NCBI GenBank assembly: GCA_002279065.1
Contig: NCKB01000003.1
Coordinates: 186,001-250,000, forward strand
Length of the DNA stretch: 64,000 nt
Source: Lysobacterales bacterium 15-68-25
GTDB taxonomy: Bacteria > Pseudomonadota > Gammaproteobacteria > Xanthomonadales > Rhodanobacteraceae
Direction: 5' to 3'
This document shows positions 8,901 to 19,168 of this stretch, one piece after another (the stretch's first letter is position 1; each line of letters starts with the position of its first letter). The notes beneath the pieces are model-generated. The model had not been told where the DNA came from. It saw nothing but the letters and a program-made list of their open reading frames with translations, and searched no databases. The position numbers and the translations under genes are program-made.

Positions 8901-9824
8901 TGCGGCCTGAAAGTGAAGGTGAGATCACGCCGGAACACACTCTCGAAACCCTTGTAGGGCAAGGGTTGCGCCCGAAGTACCGCGTTTTCCACCGATCGGC
9001 GTCCGGCGTCGTCATACGGGCAGCTGCTGTCGACTTTGGCGCTCATGACGTCGCCGCCGGGCAGCTGGGTGATGTGCACGACACACGGAGCGCTCGGCAT
9101 GTTATCCGGGCGCAGCCAGTTCTGCGTGACCGCGTTCTGAATCGCCGCTTGATAACGGGCCAGCAGGCCGTCGTCCGGGCCGTTGGTGCCGGTCTGTCGC
9201 TGGGCAGCCGCCGGCACGTCCGGCAGGCCATCGTCCTTGGTGTTCTGAAGATCCTTGAGCTGCTGTTCCGCCTGGCGCTTCTTGTTGTCCGCCTGGCGCG
9301 TGGCCGCCGAAGCCTTGTCCAGCTTGGCGAACAGCTCGTCGATCTTCTTCTTTTCCTCTTCCTTCTTCTTGGCCGCCTGGGCGTCCAGCTCGGCCTGCCG
9401 CTGGCGCTGGCGCTCCTCCTGCTCTTTCTTGGCGTCCTCGGCCTTCTGCAGCGCCTCGGCGACGACCTTTTCCTGGTCGACCACGTCCGGATGCTCCGGC
9501 GGGGGCGGCAGCGTCTTGACCTGCGGTGCCTGCACCGTCGGCGTGGGCGGCGGCACGGCCGGAGGCGGTGGGGTCGTGTTCGGCACGGGGCGCGCCTTGG
9601 TCGGCTTCGGCGGCGGCGCACCGGTCGGGCCGATCAGCACGGCCTCGATCGGCTGGCCCGGCAGCTCCAGCGGCTTGGCGCAGGCGATCGGGTTCCACCC
9701 GGCCGGCAGGTGCAGCAGCTCGAACCACTTCTCGTAGGTCGAGCAGGGCAGGATCGCCAGGTAGAGGAACGCCAGGATGCCGAGGTGCAGCAGGGCCGCC
9801 AGCACCACGGCCAGGGGCGTGCGC

Positions 9825-9838
<14 letters not shown>
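8897..9838 (-). CDS. tolA: Tol-Pal system protein TolA
   Basis: A 313-aa protein that spans the periplasm, anchored by one N-terminal transmembrane helix (about residues 9-27, LAVVLAALLHLGILAFLYLA). A Pro-rich stretch leads into a long Lys/Glu/Ala/Gln-rich helical domain II (about 115-195), then the C-terminal domain III with NWLRPDNMP, HITQLPGGDVMSAKVDSSCP and VENAVLRAQPLP. It transmits the proton-driven force of TolQR to TolB and Pal. Its 5' end overlaps the end of tolR by 14 bases. Confidence 0.96.
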
Positions 9839-10274
<436 letters not shown>

Positions 10275-10287
10275 GGCAGGCGACCCC

Positions 10288-10974
10288 TCAGCGGACGTCG
10301 TCGGACTGGATCTGGCGCTGCAGGACCGAGGAGAACTCCTCCTGGAACACCTCGTAGCGCGAGGCGATGCGCTCGACGCGGTTGGCGTAGCGGTTGTACG
10401 CCCACACCGCCGGGATCGCCGCGAACAGGCCCATCGCGGTGGCGATCAGCGCCTCGGAGATGTGCGGCGCCACCGCGGCGATGGTCACGTCCTTCATCTC
10501 GCCCAGGCCCTGGAACGCGCCCATGATGCCCCACACCGTGCCGAACAGGCCGACGTAGGGAGCGATCGAGCCGACGTTGGCGAGGAACTCCAGGTTGCGC
10601 TCGAGCAGCCCGATCTCGCGGGTGCCGGCCACGCGCATCGCCCGTTCGGTACCTTCCATCACCACGCGCATGTCGTGGGTCTTGCGCTGGCGCTGGCGGG
10701 CGAACTCGCGGAAGCCGGACTCGAAGATGGTCTCCATGCCGCCGTTGTCCGCACCGCGCCCGCTGACCTCGCGGAACAGGCCGGCCAGGTCGCCACCGGA
10801 CCAGAAGCGCTCCTCGAACTCCTCGGCGCTCTCGGTGGCGGCCTTCATCTGCGTGTACTTGCGGATGATGATCACCCAGGACATGAAGGAGAACGCCAGC
10901 AGCACCAGCATGACGAACTTGACCGGCCAGCTCGCGTCCGCGACCAGCGTGAAAATGTTCAGTCCACCGTTCAT
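10288..10974 (-). CDS. tolQ: Tol-Pal system protein TolQ
   Basis: A 228-aa ExbB/TolQ/MotA-type channel protein with three membrane helices: an N-terminal one near residues 17-37, and a pair in the C-terminal half within FLANVGSIAPYVGLFGTVWG and ALIATAMGLFAAIPAVWAYN. The GLFGTVWGIM signature and the Thr/Gly-rich third helix are typical. It lies 32 bases after ybgC and heads the TolQRA motor genes. Confidence 0.97.
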   Translation of the reverse strand: MNGGLNIFTLVADASWPVKFVMLVLLAFSFMSWVIIIRKYTQMKAATESAEEFEERFWSGGDLAGLFREVSGRGADNGGMETIFESGFREFARQRQRKTHDMRVVMEGTERAMRVAGTREIGLLERNLEFLANVGSIAPYVGLFGTVWGIMGAFQGLGEMKDVTIAAVAPHISEALIATAMGLFAAIPAVWAYNRYANRVERIASRYEVFQEEFSSVLQRQIQSDDVR

Positions 10975-11006
10975 GGCTTGGGGTGTTCTCCGCAGGGAAT
11001 GGGAAT

Positions 11007-11408
11007 CTAGGGGTTCAGGCCGGGGATGGCGTCGCCCGGTATCCGTACCGGGACCATGCGCTCGACATCGACGCAGGCGACGCGCACTTCGGCCTCGATC
11101 AGGCGGGTGCCGTCGCGACGCCGGATGACCTGACCGAACAGGATACTGGCTGCGCGACGCTCTTTGACTTCGACCGTCACGAGCAATTCATCATCCAGCA
11201 GGGCAGCCTTGAGGAATTCCAGCTTCATCGAGCGCACCAGGAAGGCCAGCCCGGTCCGCATCTTGAACTCGGACTGGGCCACGCCGAGGCTGCGCAGCCA
11301 TTCGCTGCGGGCGCGCTCCATGAAGCGCAGGTAGCTGGCGTGGTACACCACGCCGCCGGCATCGGTGTCTTCCCAGTACACACGCACCGGCCATTCGAAG
11401 GGGGGCAT
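11007..11408 (-). CDS. ybgC: Acyl-CoA thioesterase YbgC
   Basis: A 133-aa hotdog-fold thioesterase, the usual first gene of the tol-pal operon. The active-site motif YWEDTDAGGVVYHASYLRF contains the catalytic aspartate; ERARSEWLRSLG follows as in the family. YbgC enzymes hydrolyse short- or long-chain acyl-CoA (or acyl-ACP) and associate with phospholipid synthesis at the inner membrane. It lies 44 bases after ruvB. Confidence 0.95.
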   Translation of the reverse strand: MPPFEWPVRVYWEDTDAGGVVYHASYLRFMERARSEWLRSLGVAQSEFKMRTGLAFLVRSMKLEFLKAALLDDELLVTVEVKERRAASILFGQVIRRRDGTRLIEAEVRVACVDVERMVPVRIPGDAIPGLNP

Positions 11409-11452
11409 CGTCGGACTCTCTTGCGAAAGGTGAGGCCGGACGCCGCGCCGGA

Positions 11453-12499
11453 TCAGCGCTCGTCCGGTTCGGGAGAAAACAGGTCCGGCGCCAGCGCCTG
11501 CCTCGGCGGCGGCGCCAGCCCGAGGTGGCGCCAGCCCTTGGCACTGACCATGCGGCCGCGGGCCGTGCGGACCAGATAGCCCTGCTGGATCAGGTACGGC
11601 TCGACCACGTCCTCTAGGGTGCCCCGGTCTTCGCTGAGGGCAGCAGCCAGGGACTCCACGCCGACCGGTCCGCCGTCGAAGTTCTCGATGATCAGCGCCA
11701 GCAGGCGGCGGTCGAGCTCATCGAATCCCTGCGGGTCGACCTTGAGCATGCCCAGAGCCGCTTCGGCGGCCTCCCGGGTGATCTCCCCCCCTGCCCGCAC
11801 CTCGGCGTAATCGCGAACCCGGCGCAGCAGGCGGTTGGCGATACGCGGCGTGCCGCGCGAGCGGCGGGCGATCTCCTGCGCCCCTTCCAGCTCGCAGGGG
11901 ATGCCCAGGATCCGGGCCGCGCGACGGACGATGTCGGTCAGCTCGTCGGCCGTATAGAACTCCAGACGCTGCACGATGCCGAAGCGGTCGCGCAGCGGCG
12001 CGGTGAGCATGCCGGCGCGGGTGGTGGCGCCGATCAGGGTGAACGGCGGCAGATCCAGCTTGATCGAACGGGCGGCCGGACCCTCGCCGATCATGATGTC
12101 GATCTGGAAGTCCTCCATCGCCGGATAGAGCACCTCCTCGACCACCGGGGACAACCGGTGGATCTCGTCCACGAACAGCACGTCGTGTGGCTCGAGGTTG
12201 GTCAACAGCGCGGCGAGGTCGCCGGCGCGCTCGAGTACCGGGCCGGACGTCGTGCGGATGCTGACGCCCAGCTCGTTGGCGATGACGTGGCTCAGCGTGG
12301 TCTTGCCCAAGCCCGGAGGGCCGAACACCAGCACGTGGTCGAGCGCACCGCCGCGCTTCTTCGCCGCCTCGATGTAGATCGACAACTGCTCGCGCACCGG
12401 CGCCTGACCGAGGTACTCGGCCAGGCGCTTCGGGCGGATGGACGCCTCCAGCGCCTCGTCGTCAAGCTGGGCGGCGGCGGTCACGATGCGATCGGTCAT
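11453..12499 (-). CDS. ruvB: Holliday junction branch migration helicase RuvB
   Basis: A 348-aa AAA+ motor that drives Holliday junction branch migration with RuvA. Visible parts are the N-terminal [13 protein letters not shown], Walker [20 protein letters not shown], Walker [18 protein letters not shown], sensor 1 in [21 protein letters not shown] (which includes the arginine finger region), and the C-terminal winged helix ending [16 protein letters not shown]. Length is as expected. It is separated from ruvCA by kup and a 122-base gap holding a long hairpin. Confidence 0.98.
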   Translation of the reverse strand: MTDRIVTAAAQLDDEALEASIRPKRLAEYLGQAPVREQLSIYIEAAKKRGGALDHVLVFGPPGLGKTTLSHVIANELGVSIRTTSGPVLERAGDLAALLTNLEPHDVLFVDEIHRLSPVVEEVLYPAMEDFQIDIMIGEGPAARSIKLDLPPFTLIGATTRAGMLTAPLRDRFGIVQRLEFYTADELTDIVRRAARILGIPCELEGAQEIARRSRGTPRIANRLLRRVRDYAEVRAGGEITREAAEAALGMLKVDPQGFDELDRRLLALIIENFDGGPVGVESLAAALSEDRGTLEDVVEPYLIQQGYLVRTARGRMVSAKGWRHLGLAPPPRQALAPDLFSPEPDER

Positions 12500-12531
12500 G
12501 CCGGCATTATGGGGCCTGAAGCGAGGATTGA

Positions 12532-12612
12532 GTGAAGAGGAGTGAGAAACGAGAGCAGAGCAACTGCTCGCGTGGAGCGTCGATTTCTCTCACTCCTCGC
12601 TCCTCACTTCTG
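12532..12612. repeat. Long imperfect hairpin between kup and ruvB
   Basis: A purine-rich arm (GTGAAGAGGAGTGAGAAACG, 12532-12551) faces a pyrimidine-rich arm (about 12581-12611) that is nearly its reverse complement. A perfect inner stem GAGCAG/CTGCTC (12553-12558 with 12564-12569) and loop AGCAA sit at the centre. It follows the kup stop on the minus strand and may act as a kup terminator or be a mobile intergenic repeat. There is no clean T-run. Confidence 0.5.
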
Positions 12613-12621
12613 GCTTCTATT

Positions 12622-14538
12622 TCAGATCTCGATCTGCGCGCCCAGCTCGATCAGGCGATTGCCCGGGATCTGGAAAAAGGCCGTGGCCGGCAGCGCATTG
12701 CGCGCCATGAAGGCGAACAGCTTGTCGCGCCATGGCGCCATGCCCGGCCGGTGCTCGCCTGCCACGATGCTCTCGCGCGACAGGAAGAAGGTGGTGTCCA
12801 TCAGGTCGAACGGAAGGCCGCTGCGCGAGCAACGCCCCAGCGCCAGCGGGATGTTCGGATCCTCGGCGAAGCCGAAACGCAGGATCAGCAGGTAGAAGCC
12901 ACCACCCAGTTCTTCCAGCCGGATACGCTCGTCGGATTCGGCCACCGGCGTTTCCAGCGTCTCCACCGTCAACAGCACGTTTCGCTCGTGCAGCACCTTG
13001 TTGTGCTTGAGGTTGTGCAGCAGCGCATGCGGCACGGCATCCTGGTTGGCGGTGAGGAACACCGCCGTGCCAGGCACCCGCAACGGCGGGTGCTCGGTGA
13101 TGTTGGCGATGAACGGCCGCAGCGCCAGCCCGCTCTGCTTGATCTCGCGCACCACCAGGTCGCGACCGCGGCGCCAGGTGGTCATCAGCATGAACATCAC
13201 CAGGCCGAGCACCAGCGGGAACCAGCCGCCCTGCAGGATCTTCAGCGTGTTGGCGCCGAAGTAGCTCAGGTCCACCGACAATAGCGCGATCGCCGCGACG
13301 ATCACCAGCGCCCGGTTCCAGTGCCACATGCGACGGGCCACGATCATCACCAGCACGGTGTCGATCGCCATCGTGCCGGTCACCGCGATGCCGTAGGCGC
13401 CGGCCAGCGCGTTGGATGAGCCGAAGCTCACCACCGTGGCGATCACCGCCACCATCAGCGCCCGGTTCACCCAGGGCAGGAAGATCTGCCCAATCGCCTC
13501 GCGCGAGGTATGCACCACCTGCATGCGCGGCACGAAACCGAGCTGGATCGCCTGTCGGGTCACCGTGAACGCACCGGAGATCACCGCCTGCGACGCGATC
13601 ACGGTCGACGCCGTGGCCAGGCCGATCATCGGATAGAGCGCCCAGTCCGGCACCGAGTGGTAGAACGGATTGTCGATGGCGGCCGGCTCGATCAGCAGCA
13701 GGCCGCCCTGACCGTAGTAGTTGAGCAGCAGGGCCGGCATCACGAAGAAGAACCAGGCCGCACGGATCGGGAAGCGGCCAAAGTGGCCCATGTCGGTGTA
13801 CAGCGCCTCGGCGCCAGTCACGCACAGCACCACCGAGCCCAGCGCCAGCGCCGACGCCATGCCGTGGGTCATGAAGAACTGCACGGCGTACCAGGGGTTG
13901 AGCGCGTAAAGCACGCCGGGCGCCTTGAGGATGTTCCACACGCCGATGGTGCCCAGGCTGAGGAACCACAGCGCCATGATCGGCCCGAATACCGCCCCCA
14001 CCTTGGCGGTGCCATGGCGCTGCATCCAGAACAGGCCCAGCAGCACCACCACCGTCACCGGCACTACCCAGTGGGCCAGGCCCGGTGCGGCCACCTCCAG
14101 GCCCTCGACCGCCGACAGCACCGAGATGGACGGCGTGATCACGCCGTCGCCGAAGAACAGCGCCGCTCCCAGCAGCGCCATCAGCACGACCAGCTTGCGC
14201 ATGCGCGCCGACTGGCCTACCGCGCGCTGCGCAAGAGCCATCAGCGCCATGATGCCGCCCTCGCCCTTGTTGTCGGCACGCATCACCAGGCTGACGTATT
14301 TCACCGCCACCACGATGATCAGTGACCAGGTGACCAGCGAGAGGATGCCCAGCACGGTGGCCGGCCGCGGGTGCAGGCCGTGCTCGGGCAGGAAGGTCTC
14401 GTGCATCGTGTACAGCGGGCTGGTGCCGATATCACCGAACACCACACCGATGGCGCCGAGGATCAGCGCCGAAGCGCTGCCATGCTGGCCGCCCTCGGTG
14501 GATCCGTCCTGTTGCGAAGCTTGCGATGACTGACTCAT
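12622..14538 (-). CDS. kup: Kup family low-affinity potassium uptake transporter
   Basis: A 638-aa K+/H+ symporter of the KUP/HAK/KT family with about twelve membrane helices and a C-terminal cytosolic domain. The N-terminal GVVFGDIGTSPLYTMHETF is the family signature; DNKGEGGIMALMALAQR and FGDGVITPSISVLSAVEGLE follow. Length matches the family. It starts 15 bases after the ruvA stop, so it is probably cotranscribed with ruvCA, and it separates ruvA from ruvB. Known kup genes operate at low pH or low affinity; nothing here shows regulation by potassium. Confidence 0.97.
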   Translation of the reverse strand: MSQSSQASQQDGSTEGGQHGSASALILGAIGVVFGDIGTSPLYTMHETFLPEHGLHPRPATVLGILSLVTWSLIIVVAVKYVSLVMRADNKGEGGIMALMALAQRAVGQSARMRKLVVLMALLGAALFFGDGVITPSISVLSAVEGLEVAAPGLAHWVVPVTVVVLLGLFWMQRHGTAKVGAVFGPIMALWFLSLGTIGVWNILKAPGVLYALNPWYAVQFFMTHGMASALALGSVVLCVTGAEALYTDMGHFGRFPIRAAWFFFVMPALLLNYYGQGGLLLIEPAAIDNPFYHSVPDWALYPMIGLATASTVIASQAVISGAFTVTRQAIQLGFVPRMQVVHTSREAIGQIFLPWVNRALMVAVIATVVSFGSSNALAGAYGIAVTGTMAIDTVLVMIVARRMWHWNRALVIVAAIALLSVDLSYFGANTLKILQGGWFPLVLGLVMFMLMTTWRRGRDLVVREIKQSGLALRPFIANITEHPPLRVPGTAVFLTANQDAVPHALLHNLKHNKVLHERNVLLTVETLETPVAESDERIRLEELGGGFYLLILRFGFAEDPNIPLALGRCSRSGLPFDLMDTTFFLSRESIVAGEHRPGMAPWRDKLFAFMARNALPATAFFQIPGNRLIELGAQIEI

Positions 14539-14553
14539 GCGTTTCCCCGCTGC

Positions 14554-15150
14554 CTAGCCGCCCAGGGCGGCGCGCAGCGCCTTGCGTATGATCGCCTCGG
14601 CGCTGTCGCCATCGGCGGCGACCTTCTGCACCAGGCGCGTGACCTCGGCCGGCTTGTAACCGAGCTGCTGCAGCGCGACCGTCGCCTCGCCCGCGGCGTC
14701 CATCGGCACGCCGGCAGCAGGCTGGCCGGGCAGCCTCACGTGCTCCAGGCCCTCCACGCGATCGCGCAACTCGACCACGATACGTTCCGCGGTCTTCTTG
14801 CCGATGCCCGGGATCTTGGTCAGCGCCACCACGTCACCGGCCTGAACCAGCCGCGCGAAGTCCCCCGTCGACACCCCGGAAAGCACGGCCAGCGCGATCT
14901 TCGCGCCGATGCCGCTGACCTTCAGCAGGCTGCGGAACAGGGCGCGCTCGGACTCGTGCAGGAAGCCGTACAGGGCGACGCTGTCCTCCTTCACCGCATG
15001 ATGGGTGAGCAGGATCACTTCCTTGCCGGTGGCCGGCAGGTCGAAGATCGTCGACATCGGCGCCTCGACCTCGTAGCCGACGCCGCCGACGTCGACGAGC
15101 AGCCACGGCGGCTGCTTGGATACCAGGGTGCCGCGCAGACGACCGATCAT
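14554..15150 (-). CDS. ruvA: Holliday junction DNA helicase subunit RuvA
   Basis: A 198-aa protein that binds four-way junctions and loads RuvB. The N-terminal OB domain starts [20 protein letters not shown] with the acidic-pin region around; the central helix-hairpin-helix motifs include [18 protein letters not shown] and [19 protein letters not shown]; the C-terminal domain III ends with a three-helix RuvB-binding part. The ATG at 15150 overlaps the ruvC stop (ATGA). Confidence 0.98.
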   Translation of the reverse strand: MIGRLRGTLVSKQPPWLLVDVGGVGYEVEAPMSTIFDLPATGKEVILLTHHAVKEDSVALYGFLHESERALFRSLLKVSGIGAKIALAVLSGVSTGDFARLVQAGDVVALTKIPGIGKKTAERIVVELRDRVEGLEHVRLPGQPAAGVPMDAAGEATVALQQLGYKPAEVTRLVQKVAADGDSAEAIIRKALRAALGG

Positions 15151-15668
15151 CGCCCGCGCCTCCATGCCGTGCGCGGAATGCCGACGCGGGTCAGGCTGGA
15201 CCGGGTATGGGCGTGCGTCACGGCGATCGCCAGCGCGTCCGCGGCATCGGCCTGCAACGGGCCCTTGAGGCCGAGCAGGACACCGATCATGTGCTGTACC
15301 TGGGTCTTGTCGCCACGGCCGCTGCCGACCACCGACTGCTTCACTTCGGTTGCTGCGTACTCGTGCACCACGATCCCCTGGCTGACCACCGCGCAGATCG
15401 CGGCGCCCCTCGCCTGCCCCAGTTTCAGCGCCGAATCGGCGTTGCGCGCCATGAACACGCGCTCGATCGCGCACTCGGCAGGACGATGGGCGCCGATGAT
15501 GTCACACAGCTCGTCAAAGATGCGTTTCAGCCGCAGCGGGAACGAGGCTTCACCGGCCACCACCAGCGCACCGTGGAAGACGTGCGACAGCTTGCCCTGG
15601 GCATCGACGTCGATGATCCCGACGCCGGTGCGCTGGCTTCCGGGATCGATGCCGAGGATTCGGGTCAT
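15147..15668 (-). CDS. ruvC: Crossover junction endodeoxyribonuclease RuvC
   Basis: A 173-aa resolvase that cuts Holliday junctions. It has the RNase H-like fold with [17 protein letters not shown] (first catalytic Asp), the [20 protein letters not shown] block and the C-terminal acidic [17 protein letters not shown] took the ATG at 15668 ([10 protein letters not shown]), giving the E. coli length; an in-frame start three codons upstream is less likely. It forms a translationally coupled pair with ruvA. Confidence 0.98.
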   Translation of the reverse strand: MTRILGIDPGSQRTGVGIIDVDAQGKLSHVFHGALVVAGEASFPLRLKRIFDELCDIIGAHRPAECAIERVFMARNADSALKLGQARGAAICAVVSQGIVVHEYAATEVKQSVVGSGRGDKTQVQHMIGVLLGLKGPLQADAADALAIAVTHAHTRSSLTRVGIPRTAWRRGR

Positions 15669-15708
15669 GCGCTGCACATGGCGACGCGACCCCGGGGCCG
15701 GCGCCGGA

Positions 15709-16443
15709 TCAATCCGCCGCCTCGGCCGGCAGGATCGCGTTGTGGTAGACCTCGCTCACGTCGTCGAGCGCGTTCAGGCGCTCGAGCAGATCCTGCATGG
15801 TTTCCTGCGCGTCGGCGGGCACCGCCACGCGGTTGTTCGGGCGCATGCCGACACCGGCGTGGTCGGACTCAAGCCCGGCCGCGGCGAGCGCCTGCTGTAC
15901 CGCCTCGAAGTTTTCCGGCGCGCAGATCACCGTGCTTTCGCCGTGCTCGTTCACCACATCGTCGGCGCCCGCTTCCAGCGCCGCCTCGAGCACCTTTTCC
16001 TCGGCAGCCTCGTCGCCGCCGGTAGCGAACACGATCTCGCCGCAGCGGGTGAACTGGAACGCCACCGAGCCGCTGGTGCCCAGGTTGCCACCGTGGCGGG
16101 TCAGCGCATGGCGCACGTCGGCCACGGTGCGGGTGGGGTTGTCGGTGAAGCACTCGATGATCAGCGCCACGCCGGCCGGGCCGTAGCCCTCGTAGCGCAG
16201 TTCCTCCATCGCCGCGCCGCCGTCGGCGCCGGAGCCGCGCTTGATCGCACGCTCGATGGTGTCCTTGGGCATGTTCGCCGACAGCGCCTTGTCCACCGCC
16301 GCTCGCAACCGCGGATTGCCGGCCGGGTCGGCGATGCCGGCCCGGGTGGCGACGGTGATCTCGCGGATCAGCTTGGTGAACACCTTGGCGCGCTTGGCGT
16401 CTTCGGCGTTCTTGCGACCTTCGATGGACGGGCCTCTACCCAT
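15709..16443 (-). CDS. yebC: YebC/TACO1 family regulatory protein
   Basis: A 244-aa cytosolic protein of the YebC/TACO1 family, known as DNA-binding regulators and, more recently, as factors that help ribosomes through difficult sequences. The start [20 protein letters not shown] differs slightly from the common MAGHSKWANIKHRK but holds the same basic N-terminal domain. [17 protein letters not shown] and [20 protein letters not shown] are signatures. It directly precedes ruvC, as in many gammaproteobacteria. Confidence 0.96.
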   Translation of the reverse strand: MGRGPSIEGRKNAEDAKRAKVFTKLIREITVATRAGIADPAGNPRLRAAVDKALSANMPKDTIERAIKRGSGADGGAAMEELRYEGYGPAGVALIIECFTDNPTRTVADVRHALTRHGGNLGTSGSVAFQFTRCGEIVFATGGDEAAEEKVLEAALEAGADDVVNEHGESTVICAPENFEAVQQALAAAGLESDHAGVGMRPNNRVAVPADAQETMQDLLERLNALDDVSEVYHNAILPAEAAD

Positions 16444-16527
16444 GGCGCTGCACAACCTGGCTGTGGACAAGCGCCGAATTTTACTCCATCCCCGCGCAGG
16501 CAATGGAAGGGCGTCCCGGTCGACGCC

Positions 16528-17184
16528 TCAACCGGCCTTCCCCGCCGGCACAGCTCCCGAGGCGAAGCGCCCTTCGCGCAGGAATCGCGTGGTCAGTCGC
16601 GCCACGTCGGCCGAAAAGAGCAGGCCGGTGTGGTTGGTGTCCACCACGCAGTGGTCGGCCAGACCGGGCAGCCGGGTCTCGGCCACCGCCACGGTACCGT
16701 CATGTTCACCCTCGATATGGGTCAGCACGGCGCCCAGCCCGATCGGCGAACGCCCTGCGATCACACCCACCTCGCGCTGGCCGTCCCAGCGTTCGAAGCC
16801 CTTTTCAAGCAGGTCGCGGTTGTGGCCCAGCAACACCTCGCCACCCCGTCCGAAGCGCGAGAACTCCCGTGCCGCGGCACTTCCCCGCAACGGCGAGCCC
16901 AGACAGACCACCCGCCCCGGAGGCAGGTCGCCGGCTTCGTGGCAGGCCTGCAGCGCGAGGAGCCCGCCCAGACTGTGCCCGACCAGATGGACCGCACCGC
17001 CGATCTCGCCAATCCCACGCATGCGTCCGTGCAGCCCCTCCAGGATGCGCTCCTGGGTCGCTGCCACGCTGAGGTAGTCGAACCGGTGGACACGGAAGCC
17101 GGACTCCATCATCCGCCGGTGCAGCATGGCGAGCGCGAAGCCGCGCATCCACAGGCCGTGCAGCAGGATGACGTGTTCGAGCAT
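16528..17184 (-). CDS. Alpha/beta hydrolase, lipase/esterase-like
   Basis: A 218-aa cytosolic alpha/beta hydrolase. It opens with the strand and oxyanion region EHVILLHGLWMRG, has the nucleophile elbow VHLVGHSLGGLLALQA, an Asp candidate in IEGEHDGTVAVAET and a His in VVDTNHTGLLFS, so the catalytic triad is complete. It resembles the PGAP1/lipase-like group with unknown substrate. The ATG at 17184 is chosen; a GTG two codons upstream is possible. It lies between aspS and yebC on the same strand. Confidence 0.85.
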   Translation of the reverse strand: MLEHVILLHGLWMRGFALAMLHRRMMESGFRVHRFDYLSVAATQERILEGLHGRMRGIGEIGGAVHLVGHSLGGLLALQACHEAGDLPPGRVVCLGSPLRGSAAAREFSRFGRGGEVLLGHNRDLLEKGFERWDGQREVGVIAGRSPIGLGAVLTHIEGEHDGTVAVAETRLPGLADHCVVDTNHTGLLFSADVARLTTRFLREGRFASGAVPAGKAG

Positions 17185-17281
17185 GGGCACCGGAGGCCGA
17201 GTGAAAAACGGAATCGCCGAGGGGCGGGCCGAAACATTGTGCCTGCCCTGGCCCCCGGCGATTCGCCAACGCGCTCGCGCT

Positions 17282-19048
17282 TCAGACGGCGGGGTCGGCC
17301 ACCGTGCGCACGTGCAGTTCCTTCAGCTGCGCCTCGCCGACCGGCGAGGGAGCGTCGGTCATCAGGTCCTGCGCGCTGGTGGTCTTGGGGAAGGCGATCA
17401 CGTCCCGGATCGAGTCGGTACCGGCCATCAGCGCGGCGATGCGGTCGATGCCGAACGCCAGGCCGCCGTGGGGCGGCGCGCCGAACTTCAGCGCCTTGAG
17501 CAGGAAGCCGAACTTCATCTCGGCCTCTTCCGCGCCGATGCCGAGCAGCTCGAACACCGCGCTCTGCATTTCCGGCCGGTGGATACGGATCGAGCCGCCG
17601 CCGATCTCGTTGCCGTTGAGCACCATGTCGTAGCCACGGCTGACAGCGATCGCCGCGTTGGCTTTCAGATCGGCGATGTCGTCGACCTTGGGTGCGGTGA
17701 ACGGGTGATGCAGGGCGACGTAGCGCCGCTCCTCCTCGTCGTACTCGAACATCGGGAAGTCGGTGACCCACAGCGGCTTCCAGGTGTTTTCCACCAGGCC
17801 GCGGTCCTTGCCAAGCTTCAGGCGCAACGCGCCCATGAAGTCGGTGACCGTCTTCCACTTGCCGGCGCCGACGAACACGATATCCCCGGTCTGCGCGCCG
17901 GTCGCCTTCAGCACGCCATCGAGCGCAGCATCGTCGAGGAACTTCGCCACCGGCGAGTTCACGCCCTCGCGGCCCTTGGCCAGGTCCTCGACCTTGATCC
18001 AGGCCAGGCCCCTGGCGCCGTACCTGGCGACGAATTCGGTCAGCGTGTCGATTTCCTTGCGCGACAGCGTGGCCGCCTCCGGCACGCGCAGCGCGGCGAC
18101 GCGACCGGCCGGATCGTTGGCCGGCTCGGCGAACACCTTGAACTCGACGTGCTTCAGCGCCTCGGCCACGTCCACCAGCTCCAGCGCGATGCGCAGGTCC
18201 GGCTTGTCCGAGCCGAAGCGGCGCATCGCTTCCTCCCAGGTCATGCGCGGGAAGGTGGCGTCCAGCTCGACGCCCTGCACTTCGCGGAACACGTGACGGA
18301 TCAGCTCTTCGACGAAGTCCTGCACGTCCTGCTCTTCCACGAAAGCGAACTCCAGGTCGAGCTGGGTGAATTCCGGCTGGCGGTCGGCGCGCAGGTCTTC
18401 GTCGCGGAAGCAGCGGGCGATCTGGTAGTAGCGGTCGAAGCCCGCCATCATCAGGATCTGCTTGAACAGCTGCGGCGACTGCGGCAGCGCGTAGAACTGG
18501 CCCGGATGCACGCGGCTGGGCACCAGGTAGTCGCGCGCACCTTCCGGCGTGGCCTTGGTCAGGATCGGCGTCTCGATGTCCTGGAAGCCGCGCTCGTCGA
18601 GGTAGCGGCGCAGCGCCTGCACCAGCTTGATGCGCTTGCGCATCATCGCCTGCATCTCGGGCCGGCGCAGGTCGAGGTAGCGGTAGGTCATCCGCATGTC
18701 CTCGTTCGGGTTCTCGTGCAGCGCGAACGGCAGGTCCTTCGCGGCGTTGAGGATCTCGACCTTGTCGGCCAGCAGCTCCACCGTGCCGGTCTTCAGCTTG
18801 TCGTTGACCGATAGCCGCGCACGGATCGTGCCGGTCACGCGCAGGCAGTACTCGTAGCCCACCTCGCCGGCCACGGCGAAGGCGTCGGCGTTCTCGCGCT
18901 CCACCACCACCTGGGCGAGACCTTCGTGGTCACGCAGGTCGATGAAGGCGACGTGGCTTTGCAGGCGGGTCTTGTTGACCCAGCCGCACAGGGTGACGGT
19001 CTGGCCGACCAGGGACTCGTCGATGAGTCCGCAGTAATGGGTGCGCAT
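17282..19048 (-). CDS. aspS: Aspartate-tRNA ligase
   Basis: A 588-aa class II aminoacyl-tRNA synthetase. The N-terminal OB anticodon-binding domain is [21 protein letters not shown]; class II motif 1 is within [25 protein letters not shown], motif 2 in [22 protein letters not shown], and motif 3 in [23 protein letters not shown] insertion domain sits between about residues 285 and 420. I chose the ATG at 19048 (MRTHYCGLI), which gives the bacterial-type length. Residue details that set discrimination between Asp-only and Asp/Asn tRNA charging were not resolved. Confidence 0.98.
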   Translation of the reverse strand: MRTHYCGLIDESLVGQTVTLCGWVNKTRLQSHVAFIDLRDHEGLAQVVVERENADAFAVAGEVGYEYCLRVTGTIRARLSVNDKLKTGTVELLADKVEILNAAKDLPFALHENPNEDMRMTYRYLDLRRPEMQAMMRKRIKLVQALRRYLDERGFQDIETPILTKATPEGARDYLVPSRVHPGQFYALPQSPQLFKQILMMAGFDRYYQIARCFRDEDLRADRQPEFTQLDLEFAFVEEQDVQDFVEELIRHVFREVQGVELDATFPRMTWEEAMRRFGSDKPDLRIALELVDVAEALKHVEFKVFAEPANDPAGRVAALRVPEAATLSRKEIDTLTEFVARYGARGLAWIKVEDLAKGREGVNSPVAKFLDDAALDGVLKATGAQTGDIVFVGAGKWKTVTDFMGALRLKLGKDRGLVENTWKPLWVTDFPMFEYDEEERRYVALHHPFTAPKVDDIADLKANAAIAVSRGYDMVLNGNEIGGGSIRIHRPEMQSAVFELLGIGAEEAEMKFGFLLKALKFGAPPHGGLAFGIDRIAALMAGTDSIRDVIAFPKTTSAQDLMTDAPSPVGEAQLKELHVRTVADPAV

Positions 19049-19168
19049 GCGCTTGGAACTCCGGGCCGCGATCGCGGGATGGGGCAGGAACGGGACCGCG
19101 CATGGTATCACCCCGACCGGCCGAAACCGTCGGCCGGCCGGGGATTCCCGGCCGGCGCCGCGGCAACG

